Both the position numbers and the translations under genes were made by a program. From an uncultured Muribaculum sp. (GTDB lineage Bacteria > Bacteroidota > Bacteroidia > Bacteroidales > Muribaculaceae), in assembly GCA_910589555.1 (NCBI GenBank), contig CAJUTE010000044.1, positions 1-21,992 on the forward strand: 21,992 bases of DNA, written 5' to 3'. This document shows, piece by piece, positions 15,409-21,992 of the stretch (its first letter is position 1; the number at the start of each line of letters is the position of its first letter). A model generated the notes under the pieces. The model had not been told where the DNA came from. It made no database searches and saw only the letters and a list, made by a program, of their open reading frames with translations.

Positions 15409-15610
15409 GCTTCTGGTGCTCCTGGTGAGATTTTACCAAGGCGCCATATCGCCACATTTTCCTCCGGCGTGCCGCTACACCCCCACCTGCAGCCAGTATG
15501 CGGTAGAAGCGTTGACGCGTCATGGCGCGCTCAAGGGAGGATGGCTTGCGTTGCGACGCATAATGCGCTGTCATCCGTGGGGAGGCAGCGGATATGACCC
15601 GGTGCCATGA
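15383..15610 (+). CDS. yidD: Membrane protein insertion efficiency factor YidD
   Basis: A 75-residue protein of normal YidD length. The ATG at 15383 (MKLSQIP) is preferred to an in-frame TTG at 15350 well inside rnpA. Family signatures are complete: FYQGAISPHFPPACRYTPTC, SQYAVEAL, GGWLALRRIMRCHPWGGSGYDPVP, including the conserved cysteines. YidD is a small amphipathic inner-membrane protein that assists YidC-dependent insertion. It overlaps rnpA by 26 bases and the TatD-family gene by four (ATGA). Confidence 0.95.
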   Translation: MKLSQIPSKLLVLLVRFYQGAISPHFPPACRYTPTCSQYAVEALTRHGALKGGWLALRRIMRCHPWGGSGYDPVP

Positions 15611-16200
15611 TCATCAGTGATTCACACACCCACCACGAGCATCGCCATGGCGCCATCATCAACTGGCGTCCGGGAATGGCTATCGAACCTGACCTATATT
15701 ACTCGGCAGGGACACATCCGTGGAACGCAGGCACCCGCGATGCCATCGCTTCACTTCCCGAATCTCCAAGAATAGTGGCTGTGGGCGAAGTGGGGCTCGA
15801 CAAGGCACAGGGAACGCCACTCGACATTCAGCAAAAGGAATTATTGAAATGGATAGAGATATCCGAGAACCGGGAGCTGCCATTGATTCTGCACATAGTA
15901 AGGGCTTTCCCGGAGATAATAGCCTTGAAAAAGCAGCTGTCGCCAAAACAACCGTGGATCATTCACGGATTCAGAGGCAAGCCGCAACTCGCGTCAGAGC
16001 TGTTGCGACACGGATTCTACCTCTCAATCGGCGAAAAATACAATCCTGAAGCCGTAGCCGTAATTCCCCGTGACAGGCTTTTGCTTGAAAGCGACGAGGG
16101 GACCGGAATTCCACTAATAGAGAACGCCGATCCCACTCTTGCCGATAAAATATTTTTAAAGAACCTACAATCCGGTGGTGATGGAGGTGAAGAACCTTAA
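15607..16200 (+). CDS. TatD-family metal-dependent hydrolase
   Basis: A 197-residue protein. The metal-binding residues of the TatD amidohydrolase fold are visible: H7 and H9 in DSHTHH, E61 in VGEVGLDK, H96 in LILH, H120 in IIHGFRG and D163 in LLESDEG. TatD proteins are magnesium-dependent DNases or related phosphoesterases. It is shorter than E. coli TatD (about 260 residues), as is common for Bacteroidetes members; the final helix is truncated. The start couples to yidD through ATGA. The last 36 bases overlap the convergent repeat-protein gene, and no separate terminator is seen. Confidence 0.88.
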   Translation: MIISDSHTHHEHRHGAIINWRPGMAIEPDLYYSAGTHPWNAGTRDAIASLPESPRIVAVGEVGLDKAQGTPLDIQQKELLKWIEISENRELPLILHIVRAFPEIIALKKQLSPKQPWIIHGFRGKPQLASELLRHGFYLSIGEKYNPEAVAVIPRDRLLLESDEGTGIPLIENADPTLADKIFLKNLQSGGDGGEEP

Positions 16201-17400
16201 CTGACCGGATGAGTATTGAGGCACATACTGCAACCTTATGTAGCCCTGGTTGGGAGCAAACCACGTGGCTGAAAGCGACGACGATACATTGCTCACATTA
16301 ACAGGCGCTCCATAGATGGCTGTCATGTTATTGTAAAGATTGTTGTAACGCACCGTGTCGGGATAGCTCGTAGAGTAGAAAAACTCAGTACGCTCCAATC
16401 CGTTGTTGCCGTAATACATCGTTGCCTCAGGCCAGTAATAATTGTACTGGTTGACATCGCTCAGATATACCGCATTGCTTCCATAGCTCGACACCGTGTA
16501 ACCGTGCCCGAGCAGAAAATTCAACGACACATTCAACGCAGTTCCGAAATTAATGCCGAAAATAGCAGAAATCACGGGAGCTCCGGGGCGTGGACGCCAT
16601 GCTGGCGGCGGCACCGGACGATGCCACGGACGTGGCGCGGGACGATGCACATGCATAGGCGGACGCTGCACATAGGGCGGACGATAGTTGTGACCCGGAC
16701 GAACCGCATTATTGTGCGGAGGACGCGCATTGTGTCCGGGGCGAACTCCGGTCACCGGTCTATCGGGTCGATTAGGACGGTTGCCCATGCCCTGGTTGTG
16801 GTTGCCGTTGTGCCCGGGACGATTGCCGATACCCTGATTGTGGTTGCCATTGTTGCCGGGACGGTTACCGACACCCTGATTGTGGTTGCCGTTGTGCCCG
16901 GGGCGGTTGCCCACGCCTTGGTTATGGTTGCCATTGTTGCCGGGACGGTTGCCCACACCCTGGTTGTGGTTGCCATTGTTGCCGGGGCGATTGCCCACAT
17001 TCTGATGATTACCGTTGTTGCCCGGACGGTTGCTGACATTCTGATGATTACCGTTGTTGCCCGGACGGTTGCTGACATTCTGATGATTACCGTTGTTGCC
17101 CGGACGGTTGCTGACACCCTGGTTGTGGTTACCATTGTTGCCGGGACGATTATTCACCGAGCCGGAATTGCCGGGACGCGATGTCGTATTTGCCGGACGT
17201 CCTGAGGATGGGCGAGATGATGACGGTCGCGTTGCTTGCGGCTTGCGATTTGACTCACCTCCGCTTCGTCCTCTCGACGACACCTGTTCCGACTTAGAGC
17301 CACCACGATGCCCGCTTGTGCGCTGTTGAGCCTCAATCGAAGGCACCACCAACACAAGCCCCAACAAGAATGTTGCTGTCTTTTTTAAAATACCGTTCAT
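16165..17400 (-). CDS. Exported Asn/Gly/Pro-rich tandem-repeat protein
   Basis: A 411-residue protein starting at the ATG at 17400, which directly precedes a signal peptide (about 1-24, SIEA-QQ); the frame is open 21 codons further but without a signal. Residues 25-83 are Ser/Arg/Gly-rich. Residues 84-206 are nine tandem units of NRPGNNGNHNQGVG (14) or NRPGNNGNHQNVS (13). A Pro/Arg/His-rich stretch (about 207-280) follows. The C-terminal domain (about 283-411) is of mixed character, beginning VISAIFGINFG, with many Tyr and Asn, and resembles no family I can name. Low complexity with His and Arg suggests a surface or periplasmic scaffold, possibly metal- or polysaccharide-binding; that is inference. 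The 3' end overlaps the TatD-family gene. Confidence 0.8.
   Translation of the reverse strand: MNGILKKTATFLLGLVLVVPSIEAQQRTSGHRGGSKSEQVSSRGRSGGESNRKPQATRPSSSRPSSGRPANTTSRPGNSGSVNNRPGNNGNHNQGVSNRPGNNGNHQNVSNRPGNNGNHQNVSNRPGNNGNHQNVGNRPGNNGNHNQGVGNRPGNNGNHNQGVGNRPGHNGNHNQGVGNRPGNNGNHNQGIGNRPGHNGNHNQGMGNRPNRPDRPVTGVRPGHNARPPHNNAVRPGHNYRPPYVQRPPMHVHRPAPRPWHRPVPPPAWRPRPGAPVISAIFGINFGTALNVSLNFLLGHGYTVSSYGSNAVYLSDVNQYNYYWPEATMYYGNNGLERTEFFYSTSYPDTVRYNNLYNNMTAIYGAPVNVSNVSSSLSATWFAPNQGYIRLQYVPQYSSGQLRFFTSITTGL
16783..17151 (-). repeat. Tandem repeat array of 39/42-base units in coding sequence
   Basis: Nine in-frame units encode NRPG(N/H)NGNH followed by either NQG(V/I/M)(S/G) (42 bases) or QNV(S/G) (39 bases). 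Three consecutive 39-base copies, 16997-17035, 17036-17074 and 17075-17113, are identical base for base, which points to recent duplication by slippage or recombination. All units keep the reading frame. Confidence 0.93.
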
Positions 17401-17417
17401 AATACATCTCTTTTTAT

Positions 17418-17457
17418 GTGATAACAATTCATCTTTCTTATTAAGATGCCATATCAC
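17418..17457 (-). promoter_or_regulatory. Nested hairpin upstream of the repeat-protein gene
   Basis: GTGATA (17418-17423) pairs with TATCAC (17452-17457) and encloses CATCTT (17430-17435) with AAGATG (17443-17448). It lies 18-57 bases ahead of the ATG at 17400. The minus strand of 17469-17461 reads TAAACTTTG, a near -7 box just upstream, so the hairpin would sit at the 5' end of the transcript. An RNA-stability or regulatory role is inference. Confidence 0.4.
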
Positions 17458-17520
17458 AGCCAAAGTTTAGAACCCGATTTGAATTACATCATTTTTTAAT
17501 AAGCGGCAAAATTCTTAATT

Positions 17521-17865
17521 TCATCGAGAATAATAGGTGGTTCCTCCATAATCGAGATCATACAGCGACAGATACCCCTCAGGCGTAAATCCCCACGCGA
17601 ATATCCAATAGGAGTCGTACGCGTCGTTCAGATATAAGTCGAGGTCATCTCCGTCATAATCCCACGAAAACGAGGTCGTATTACCGTAATCATCGGTATA
17701 CCAGCCGCTTCCATTTGAGTAAAATGAGAATGAGGCATTATTGTTCACCCCATACCACGTTCCTAAAAATGGAGCGTCTTCCGTATACCACCCGTCATCC
17801 TCACACGATGTGAATGCCATCGAAACAATGACACACATAAGGATTGCCAACAAGTTCTTTTTCAT
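17521..17865 (-). CDS. Small acidic, Tyr/Trp/Gly-rich lipoprotein
   Basis: A 114-residue protein with a type II signal peptide: MKKNLLAILM and onward, lipobox FTSC with Cys21 as the acylated residue. The mature part is short, acidic and rich in Tyr, Trp, Asp and Gly, with FLGTWYG and a run of alternating hydrophobic residues suggesting a small beta-barrel or lipocalin-like fold of the kind common in Bacteroidales lipoproteins. No specific family is recognised. The EDDG after the Cys resembles sequences that direct surface display in Bacteroidota, so outer-leaflet location is possible. It stands 120 bases upstream of the repeat-protein gene on the same strand. Confidence 0.8.
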   Translation of the reverse strand: MKKNLLAILMCVIVSMAFTSCEDDGWYTEDAPFLGTWYGVNNNASFSFYSNGSGWYTDDYGNTTSFSWDYDGDDLDLYLNDAYDSYWIFAWGFTPEGYLSLYDLDYGGTTYYSR

Positions 17866-17959
17866 CGTTCAATGTTTAGAATTCCAATAATCAAGTTATG
17901 GAAATTAAACAATTTTATATGATGTTTGGTTTTGGTTACATTAAACCACATCACATAGT

Positions 17960-18688
17960 TCAGAAATTATATCCGAGCGTGAACGACCAAAGTTTGTTAT
18001 GTCCCACAGGCTTTTTGACACCTTCGCCATCATTTTTGAGCACATTGCTGCATCCGGCATTGTAATGGGCGCCTATGTAATAATGCTGCATCACAAGAAT
18101 ACCAAATCCAAACTTGAATCCCCAGTCGGAGCGGTTGGCTATGCCCTTGCTCCCGAAATAATCGCCATTAACCTTTTCAGAAGCGACCGTGCCGAAATCT
18201 TCACGGAAATAAGTGTAGTGGCACTTGCCTCCAAAACCGGTAGCCCAATATGGACCCGCATCGATGTGAAGCTGACCGAGCTCGGCTACTCCGAGACGCA
18301 ACGACAGCAACAAGGGGATCTCAAAGTAATATGCTCCCCACTTTCCGTCGATCGCAGCCAACGCGTTATTGTCATTGAATAGATAATGGAAGCTGTTGTT
18401 GCGTGAACGGAAATTTATTCCCGATTCTATCGCCAAAAAGTTGCGGATATTAAGGTCGACTACCGCACCGGCGCTGAATCCGGGCTTCCATTGGCTATGG
18501 TTCCAAGCTATTTCGGAATATGCCTCATCAAAATTAGTAGACAGATTGGAGGTATTGAATCCGGCGCGCACACCTATCTGCACCAACTTGGAGGGCATCC
18601 CGGTGTCAAGAATAGTCTGAGAATGAACGGGTGCGCTCAACAACAGCGTAAAGAGAGCGGCAATAAAGCCGAAGACACTTTTTTTCAT
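17960..18688 (-). CDS. Outer-membrane beta-barrel protein (PorT-type porin family)
   Basis: A 242-residue protein with a signal peptide (about 1-23, VHS-Q). The mature sequence alternates hydrophobic residues in the manner of an eight- to ten-strand barrel: VQIGVRAGFNTSNLS, FSAGAVVDLNIRNFLAIESGINF, YFEIPLLLSLRLGV, IDAGPYWATGFGG, FKFGFGILVMQHYYIGAHYN, ending in FTLGYNF with a terminal Phe as expected for BAM-assembled proteins. This is the outer-membrane beta-barrel domain family (OMP_b-brl_2) of Bacteroidota; specific cargo is unknown. The ATG overlaps the stop of the upstream SGNH hydrolase as ATGA, so the two are co-expressed. Confidence 0.88.
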   Translation of the reverse strand: MKKSVFGFIAALFTLLLSAPVHSQTILDTGMPSKLVQIGVRAGFNTSNLSTNFDEAYSEIAWNHSQWKPGFSAGAVVDLNIRNFLAIESGINFRSRNNSFHYLFNDNNALAAIDGKWGAYYFEIPLLLSLRLGVAELGQLHIDAGPYWATGFGGKCHYTYFREDFGTVASEKVNGDYFGSKGIANRSDWGFKFGFGILVMQHYYIGAHYNAGCSNVLKNDGEGVKKPVGHNKLWSFTLGYNF

Positions 18689-19383
18689 AATTTGTAATCG
18701 TTATCTTTGATGAATTTAGTTAATTGTCGGTTTATTTCAGCCATACCCTTGGCATTGGGATGACCGTTACGTTTTTCAATATCAGTGAGTTCAAGGCACT
18801 TCACACCATATTGGTGGCATTTGTCAAGTATAGCTTGTCGGAATTCGCCTGTGATGCCGTCGTTTAGCACAAAACACAGTTGCGATTCAGGATAAAGCCG
18901 CTTCACCTCTTGCAGCAGCATTGACAGCGCCGGACGGAATGTGTAGAGATCGGCTTCTGTGAAAAGTGAATCCTTGTCCTCGCCAAACGGCACCTTCGCC
19001 CAGAAATCATTGGTCGCGCCAAATATTATGATCAATTCCGGATCGCCAAGGTGGTTCATGCGTGTGATAAATGAACGGTCGGAATAATCCTCGCCCCTAT
19101 AGCCGGTGTTGCATATAGTGGATCCTGAAAAGGAGTTGTTTTTCTCCAGCACAAGACCATTGTCAGCAAGGAACTGTTTCCACCATGTAAGCTCCACATC
19201 ATGCACATCGGTGCGTGTGGTGTCGATCTGCGATGAGAAATACCACAGATAATTGGTGTCAGGCTCCACATAGTTCTCAAACGTGGAATAGGAGTCGCCC
19301 AAAATAGACACAGTCCCGGGCTTGACTGCCCGGCACATGAGCGACGACAGAACCACCAACAATATTACCAACTTTTTTTCCAT
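18685..19383 (-). CDS. Exported SGNH/GDSL-family hydrolase
   Basis: A 232-residue protein. The ATG at 19383 is chosen over an in-frame GTG three codons upstream. A signal peptide spans about 1-19. SGNH blocks are in order: LGDSYS with nucleophile S31, the glycine block near NSFSGSTI, the Asn block GATND, and NGHPNAKG supplying the catalytic His. Such enzymes remove acyl or acetyl esters from carbohydrates or lipids; the substrate is not predictable from sequence. It is coupled by ATGA to an outer-membrane barrel gene, suggesting a small periplasmic/envelope unit. A minus-strand TAACTTTA lies about 20 bases upstream of the start. Confidence 0.88.
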   Translation of the reverse strand: MEKKLVILLVVLSSLMCRAVKPGTVSILGDSYSTFENYVEPDTNYLWYFSSQIDTTRTDVHDVELTWWKQFLADNGLVLEKNNSFSGSTICNTGYRGEDYSDRSFITRMNHLGDPELIIIFGATNDFWAKVPFGEDKDSLFTEADLYTFRPALSMLLQEVKRLYPESQLCFVLNDGITGEFRQAILDKCHQYGVKCLELTDIEKRNGHPNAKGMAEINRQLTKFIKDNDYKL

Positions 19384-19402
19384 ATTGTACACATATTTAT
19401 TC

Positions 19403-19410
19403 TAAAGTTA
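19403..19410 (-). promoter_or_regulatory. Candidate minus-strand -7 element for the SGNH-barrel operon
   Basis: Read on the minus strand, 19410-19403 is TAACTTTA, one base from TAnnTTTG and identical to the candidate box ahead of the Smr operon. A -33 element was not identified. Confidence 0.3.
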
Positions 19411-19530
19411 CGAATTTACAAATTTATGCTCATATACACAACTGCACATTCGCGCTTTCACGGCAATTTCACAGCCGTTCATTATGCCTACATCGGGCGG
19501 CAGCTATCCAATTCCGGTTTTTGACGCAAT

Positions 19531-19544
19531 ATTCTTGCAAGAAT
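19531..19544. promoter_or_regulatory. Perfect 14-base palindrome in the divergent intergenic region
   Basis: ATTCTTGCAAGAAT is an exact palindrome between the SGNH operon and the TPR regulator gene, just upstream of the region where the -33 box of the rightward promoter would lie. Its symmetry and location fit a dimeric repressor or activator site. The binding protein is unknown. Confidence 0.45.
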
Positions 19545-19569
19545 TTTCTATAATTACGGATGTAAATTG

Positions 19570-19577
19570 TAAATTTG
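19570..19577 (+). promoter_or_regulatory. Candidate -7 element for the TPR regulator gene
   Basis: TAAATTTG followed by CA matches TAnnTTTG and lies 25 bases before the ATG at 19603. No exact TTTG is found 20 bases upstream (the region reads TTTTC), so activation from the adjacent palindrome is possible. Confidence 0.5.
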
Positions 19578-19602
19578 CATAAAAAATCAATATATTCCGT
19601 CA

Positions 19603-21249
19603 ATGCGATTACTTTACACGCCTTTACTATTAATCATACTGACAATCATACTTGCAAGCTGCCGCAGCGCCACCATGACGGAGATGAACGCTGCCGAGGC
19701 ATTTATGGATGAGCATCCCGATTCGGCGTTGCTCATATTATCGGGCATGACCGAGCTTGGGAAGGATAGGGATATGGCACGTCACGCGCTGCTCATGTCG
19801 ATAGCTCAGGACCGCAATTTCCTCACCCCCGGCAATGACTCTCTCATAGATATAGCCCGGTCATTCTATGCCATCGGTTCCAAAGGACGTATAATAGCCG
19901 ATTATTACGCCGGACGATTCAAGTTCCGCCGCGGCGAGTATAACGACGCCATAAAATTGCTCCTCGACGCTGAAGAATCAGGACTGGCGGCAAAAGACAA
20001 TATGCACCTTGGGCTTGTGTACCGCGAACTCGCCTATATATTTAATAATGTGGATGACGATGCAAACGAGCTGCAATATTCCCGAAAAGCATACGAATGT
20101 TTCAGCCGGGCAGGCGACTCGGTATTCATCAAGTTTGCCGCGCTCGACTACGGAAGAGCGCTCAGCGTGGGCGAAAAAACGCTTCCGCAAGGACGCGAGC
20201 TTCTCGACAGCCTTATCAATGTGTCGTCAACCAATGACGCGCTCGACATGATGCTGCGTGCCGACGCTCTCCGCATAAATATAGGCGCTCAGATCCTGGC
20301 GGTGTTCACAAAGCACAAAAGGAGCATTTTTGATTTCAAGACTCTGGAAGCACATTTTTTCGACACTTTTCCCGAGAATTTTTTCCGCAATAGCCGACAC
20401 GACAACGGATTGAAAGGCGGAGCAATGGCATATCCGTTGAAAAGCGGGGCTGTGCTGCTGACCATCAACGAGCCCTACGCGCGTGAGATACACGACCGCT
20501 TGAACAAATATTACCTCAATCTCTATCACCGCGAGTATAATGCCACGGGATCGGAATTCCAATATCCTGAATATGAGATCCCCGACAGCAATGAATATTC
20601 TTCTGCGGAGATTGAAGACTATCTCACCACCCGCCACAGAGTGCTGATGGACAAAGAGAGGAACTCAAGACAGAAACTCACCCTCACCCTCTGGCTCATA
20701 TCATTTCTGTGTATCGTCATTATAGCATCCTACATAGCATGGCGCATATATGCCAAAAACCGCCAGGACCGCCTTATAATGGAGGCATCGGAACTGCGCC
20801 AACTGCTTAAAAGCCGCGACCAAAGCATAAATGGATTGCAAGAATATATCGACGCGCTGTACGGCGAAAAATTCAATACGGTAGAAGAGCTATGCGATTT
20901 ATTCATAGTCCCGGCAAAACGTGCTACCGAGCAAAAACGCATCTATGACACGGTACGCTCAATTGTCGACGGGTTCAAAATGGATGGCGACAGATTGTCG
21001 GAGATAGAATCGTTTGTGAATCGTTACAAGGATGACATCGCTACAAATTTCCAAACCGACTTCCCGGGATTGCCACAGCGCGACTACATACTATTCCTCT
21101 ATTCAGCTGCCGGATTCTCCCGCCAGGCAATAAGCTATTTTATGGGCGACAGCGTTGACGTGGTGTCAAACCGCAAGACCCGACTTAAAAAACGCTTTGC
21201 TTCATTTGAAGGTAAAAACAGGGAGCAGTACCTTGAAGCAATGAAATAA
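19603..21249 (+). CDS. Membrane-anchored TPR lipoprotein regulator with HTH-like C-terminus
   Basis: A 548-residue protein. The N-terminus is a lipoprotein signal (LASC, Cys20). Residues about 25-250 are helical TPR-like repeats (for example MNAAEAFMDEHPDSALLIL and YYAGRFKFRRGEYNDAIKLLLDAE). A central segment (about 250-350) does not look like TPR. A transmembrane helix follows (about 359-380, LWLISFLCIVIIASYIAW), then a basic/coiled-coil stretch (about 383-430). The C-terminal domain (about 480-548) reads FPGLPQRDYILFLYSAAGFSRQAISYFM and ends in RKTRLKKRF, a helix-turn-helix-like pattern found in Bacteroidetes TPR-transmembrane proteins. I read it as a one-piece sensor-regulator with the TPRs outside and the putative DNA-binding end in the cytoplasm; the signal and targets are unknown. 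Confidence 0.78.
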   Translation: MRLLYTPLLLIILTIILASCRSATMTEMNAAEAFMDEHPDSALLILSGMTELGKDRDMARHALLMSIAQDRNFLTPGNDSLIDIARSFYAIGSKGRIIADYYAGRFKFRRGEYNDAIKLLLDAEESGLAAKDNMHLGLVYRELAYIFNNVDDDANELQYSRKAYECFSRAGDSVFIKFAALDYGRALSVGEKTLPQGRELLDSLINVSSTNDALDMMLRADALRINIGAQILAVFTKHKRSIFDFKTLEAHFFDTFPENFFRNSRHDNGLKGGAMAYPLKSGAVLLTINEPYAREIHDRLNKYYLNLYHREYNATGSEFQYPEYEIPDSNEYSSAEIEDYLTTRHRVLMDKERNSRQKLTLTLWLISFLCIVIIASYIAWRIYAKNRQDRLIMEASELRQLLKSRDQSINGLQEYIDALYGEKFNTVEELCDLFIVPAKRATEQKRIYDTVRSIVDGFKMDGDRLSEIESFVNRYKDDIATNFQTDFPGLPQRDYILFLYSAAGFSRQAISYFMGDSVDVVSNRKTRLKKRFASFEGKNREQYLEAMK

Positions 21250-21398
21250 CCCACTTGAAACTTCTATTTTTATATCAATTTCGCCCCACTGATAAGCATT
21301 TTTGGAGCGATGATAGCTTTTTGATTTGCCTCAATCGATAATTCCCAATATATCAACACATTACCAACACCCGATGATAGCTCAAAAATCGGGAAAAA
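21250..21398. other. AT-rich non-coding stretch with a repeated 11-mer
   Basis: No gene seen. CGATGATAGCT occurs twice as a direct repeat (21308-21318 and 21372-21382). The second copy lies within a hairpin formed by CCCGAT (21370-21375) and ATCGGG (21388-21393). No T-run follows, so it is not an obvious terminator for the upstream gene. The repeats sit just upstream of the next promoter and could be regulator sites. Confidence 0.4.
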
Positions 21399-21430
21399 CT
21401 TGCCATATAGCTTCTTTTGCAATAACTTTG
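21399..21430 (+). promoter_or_regulatory. Orphan promoter upstream of a possible small RNA
   Basis: CTTG (21399-21402) and TAACTTTG (21423-21430) are separated by 20 bases, a close match to the Bacteroidetes -33/-7 pattern. The start would be near 21437. No gene of ordinary size follows before the terminator at 21547. Confidence 0.5.
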
Positions 21431-21436
21431 CTTATG

Positions 21437-21575
21437 TAATTGATACTTAATCTACGTCCTGTAAATGACGCTAAACATACAAAGAAAGCACGTATGACTA
21501 AGTTATTTTAGAATTTACTTTTATTAAGCATTTATACACAAAGAGCAAACCCCGACTTGCGAAAGCCGGGGTTTT
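21437..21575 (+). ncRNA. Candidate short transcript of about 140 bases
   Basis: Bounded by a good promoter and a strong intrinsic terminator, with no gene between. The stretch is AT-rich and of no RNA family I recognise. It contains two tiny frames, MTLNIQRKHV with stop and MTKLF with stop, joined by an ATGA overlap; they may be chance. A small regulatory RNA or a leader/attenuator for a gene beyond the window are both possible. Confidence 0.35.
21547..21575 (+). terminator. Strong intrinsic terminator
   Basis: AAACCCCG (21547-21554) pairs with CGGGGTTT (21567-21574), an A/C mismatch follows, then CTT pairs with AAG across a GCGA tetraloop (GNRA type). The T-run is short (21572-21575, then GT). 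The A-rich left arm means it could also serve on the minus strand. Confidence 0.8.
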
Positions 21576-21800
21576 GTATATTTCATAAGCGATTGTAGCA
21601 AAGCATATTAGACCATCAGACAAACACATACCTAAACATCAAATAATCACGTCAAATTACGACAGAAAGCAATGCAGCAGCATGCTTACACGCCAAATTC
21701 AGTCTACATTCTGACAATGCAGCAACGCAGATCTGCCGGCAACCAACAGCCCTTATTTACTAAATTCGGCAAAATCGGCTATCAAATTCGTATCACCCGA

Positions 21801-21988
21801 GTGCGGAACAGTGCGGAAAGGATGAAAAAAGTACGGAATTCGGTGCGGAAGAGCAATTCCGCACTCGCATTAATCTAAAACAACAAAATATAGTTTATTC
21901 GCTGACTGACAACACATTATACTGTCATAAAAGTACAGAATCCGTACTTTTGAAAGTGCGGAATTTAAAAACCGAACTTTTTCCGCAC
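21801..21988. repeat. Array of GTGCGGAA / TTCCGCAC octamers forming hairpins
   Basis: Direct copies of GTGCGGAA occur at 21801, 21811, 21843 and 21956; inverted copies TTCCGCAC at 21857 and 21981. A variant GTACGGAA is at 21831. They form a perfect 8-base-pair hairpin (21843-21864, loop GAGCAA) and a 9-base-pair stem (21955-21963 with 21981-21989). Between these lies a third hairpin, AAAAGTAC (21929-21936) with GTACTTTT (21944-21951). No ORF in the area is convincing. It may be a regulator-binding array, the end of a mobile element or a replication-type iteron region; the window ends before this can be judged. Confidence 0.7.
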
Positions 21989-21992
21989 TAAT

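Noticed and set aside
16997..17113. Short identical tandem repeats suggesting a CRISPR array
   Set aside because: The 39-base units abut with no spacers, are in frame and are translated; no cas genes are nearby.
16752..17135. 127-residue minus-strand frame with repeating TVRATTVIIRMSA units
   Set aside because: An out-of-frame reading of the same repeat DNA.
16504..17205. 233-residue plus-strand frame with Val/Ala/Ile repeats
   Set aside because: It is the antisense image of the tandem-repeat gene. The signal peptide, repeat logic and start context all favour the minus-strand reading.
21672..21878. 68-residue frame at the right end
   Set aside because: Its C-terminal half is only the translated GTGCGGAA repeat array; no family pattern, promoter or neighbour supports it.

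Overview
The window looks like chromosomal DNA of a Bacteroidota bacterium, order Bacteroidales, and most likely a Muribaculaceae-type gut species (the family level is inference). Three things point there. Promoters repeatedly show the Bacteroidetes -7 element TAnnTTTG. Several families are typical of the group: DUF2027-Smr, DUF4271, an MG2/plug-like surface protein, a membrane TPR regulator and a PorT-type barrel. The order hemD-rnpA-yidD-tatD is familiar from Bacteroidales. No tRNA, rRNA, CRISPR array or intact insertion sequence was seen.

Layout. Bases 1-356 are non-coding with several short hairpins. Bases 357-2845 hold two coupled exported proteins that look like the C-terminal half (first gene) and N-terminal half (second gene) of one Bacteroidetes family, in swapped order. 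An Lrp/AsnC regulator (3005-3466) follows, then an AraC regulator coupled to surE (3582-5287). On the minus strand, a DUF2027-Smr gene is coupled to an EFR1-type flavodoxin/ferredoxin gene (7088-5284).

Bases 7459-11540 are an AT-rich, apparently acquired defence operon: a C5-cytosine DNA methyltransferase, an HNH endonuclease, and a large ABC-type ATPase with a C-terminal TOPRIM nuclease domain (OLD/PARIS/Gabija-like architecture). Behind it lies a decayed RhuM-family pseudogene (11548-12116). Host sequence resumes with a seven-gene run: ribE, a LOG-family gene, DUF4271, hemD, rnpA, yidD and a TatD-family gene (12245-16200).

Bases 16165-19383 carry minus-strand envelope genes: an exported Asn/Gly/Pro-rich tandem-repeat protein, a small lipoprotein, and an SGNH hydrolase coupled to an outer-membrane barrel. 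A TPR/transmembrane/HTH-like lipoprotein regulator (19603-21249) is divergent from them. The last 740 bases have no convincing gene. They contain a promoter-terminator pair that could make a short RNA, and a dense array of GTGCGGAA/TTCCGCAC repeats forming hairpins.

The most interesting system is the methyltransferase-HNH-ATPase/TOPRIM operon. A type II restriction-modification pair is joined to a third gene whose architecture is that of stand-alone abortive-infection nucleases, which suggests a two-layer defence. Everything here is read from the sequence by eye; no database search was run.
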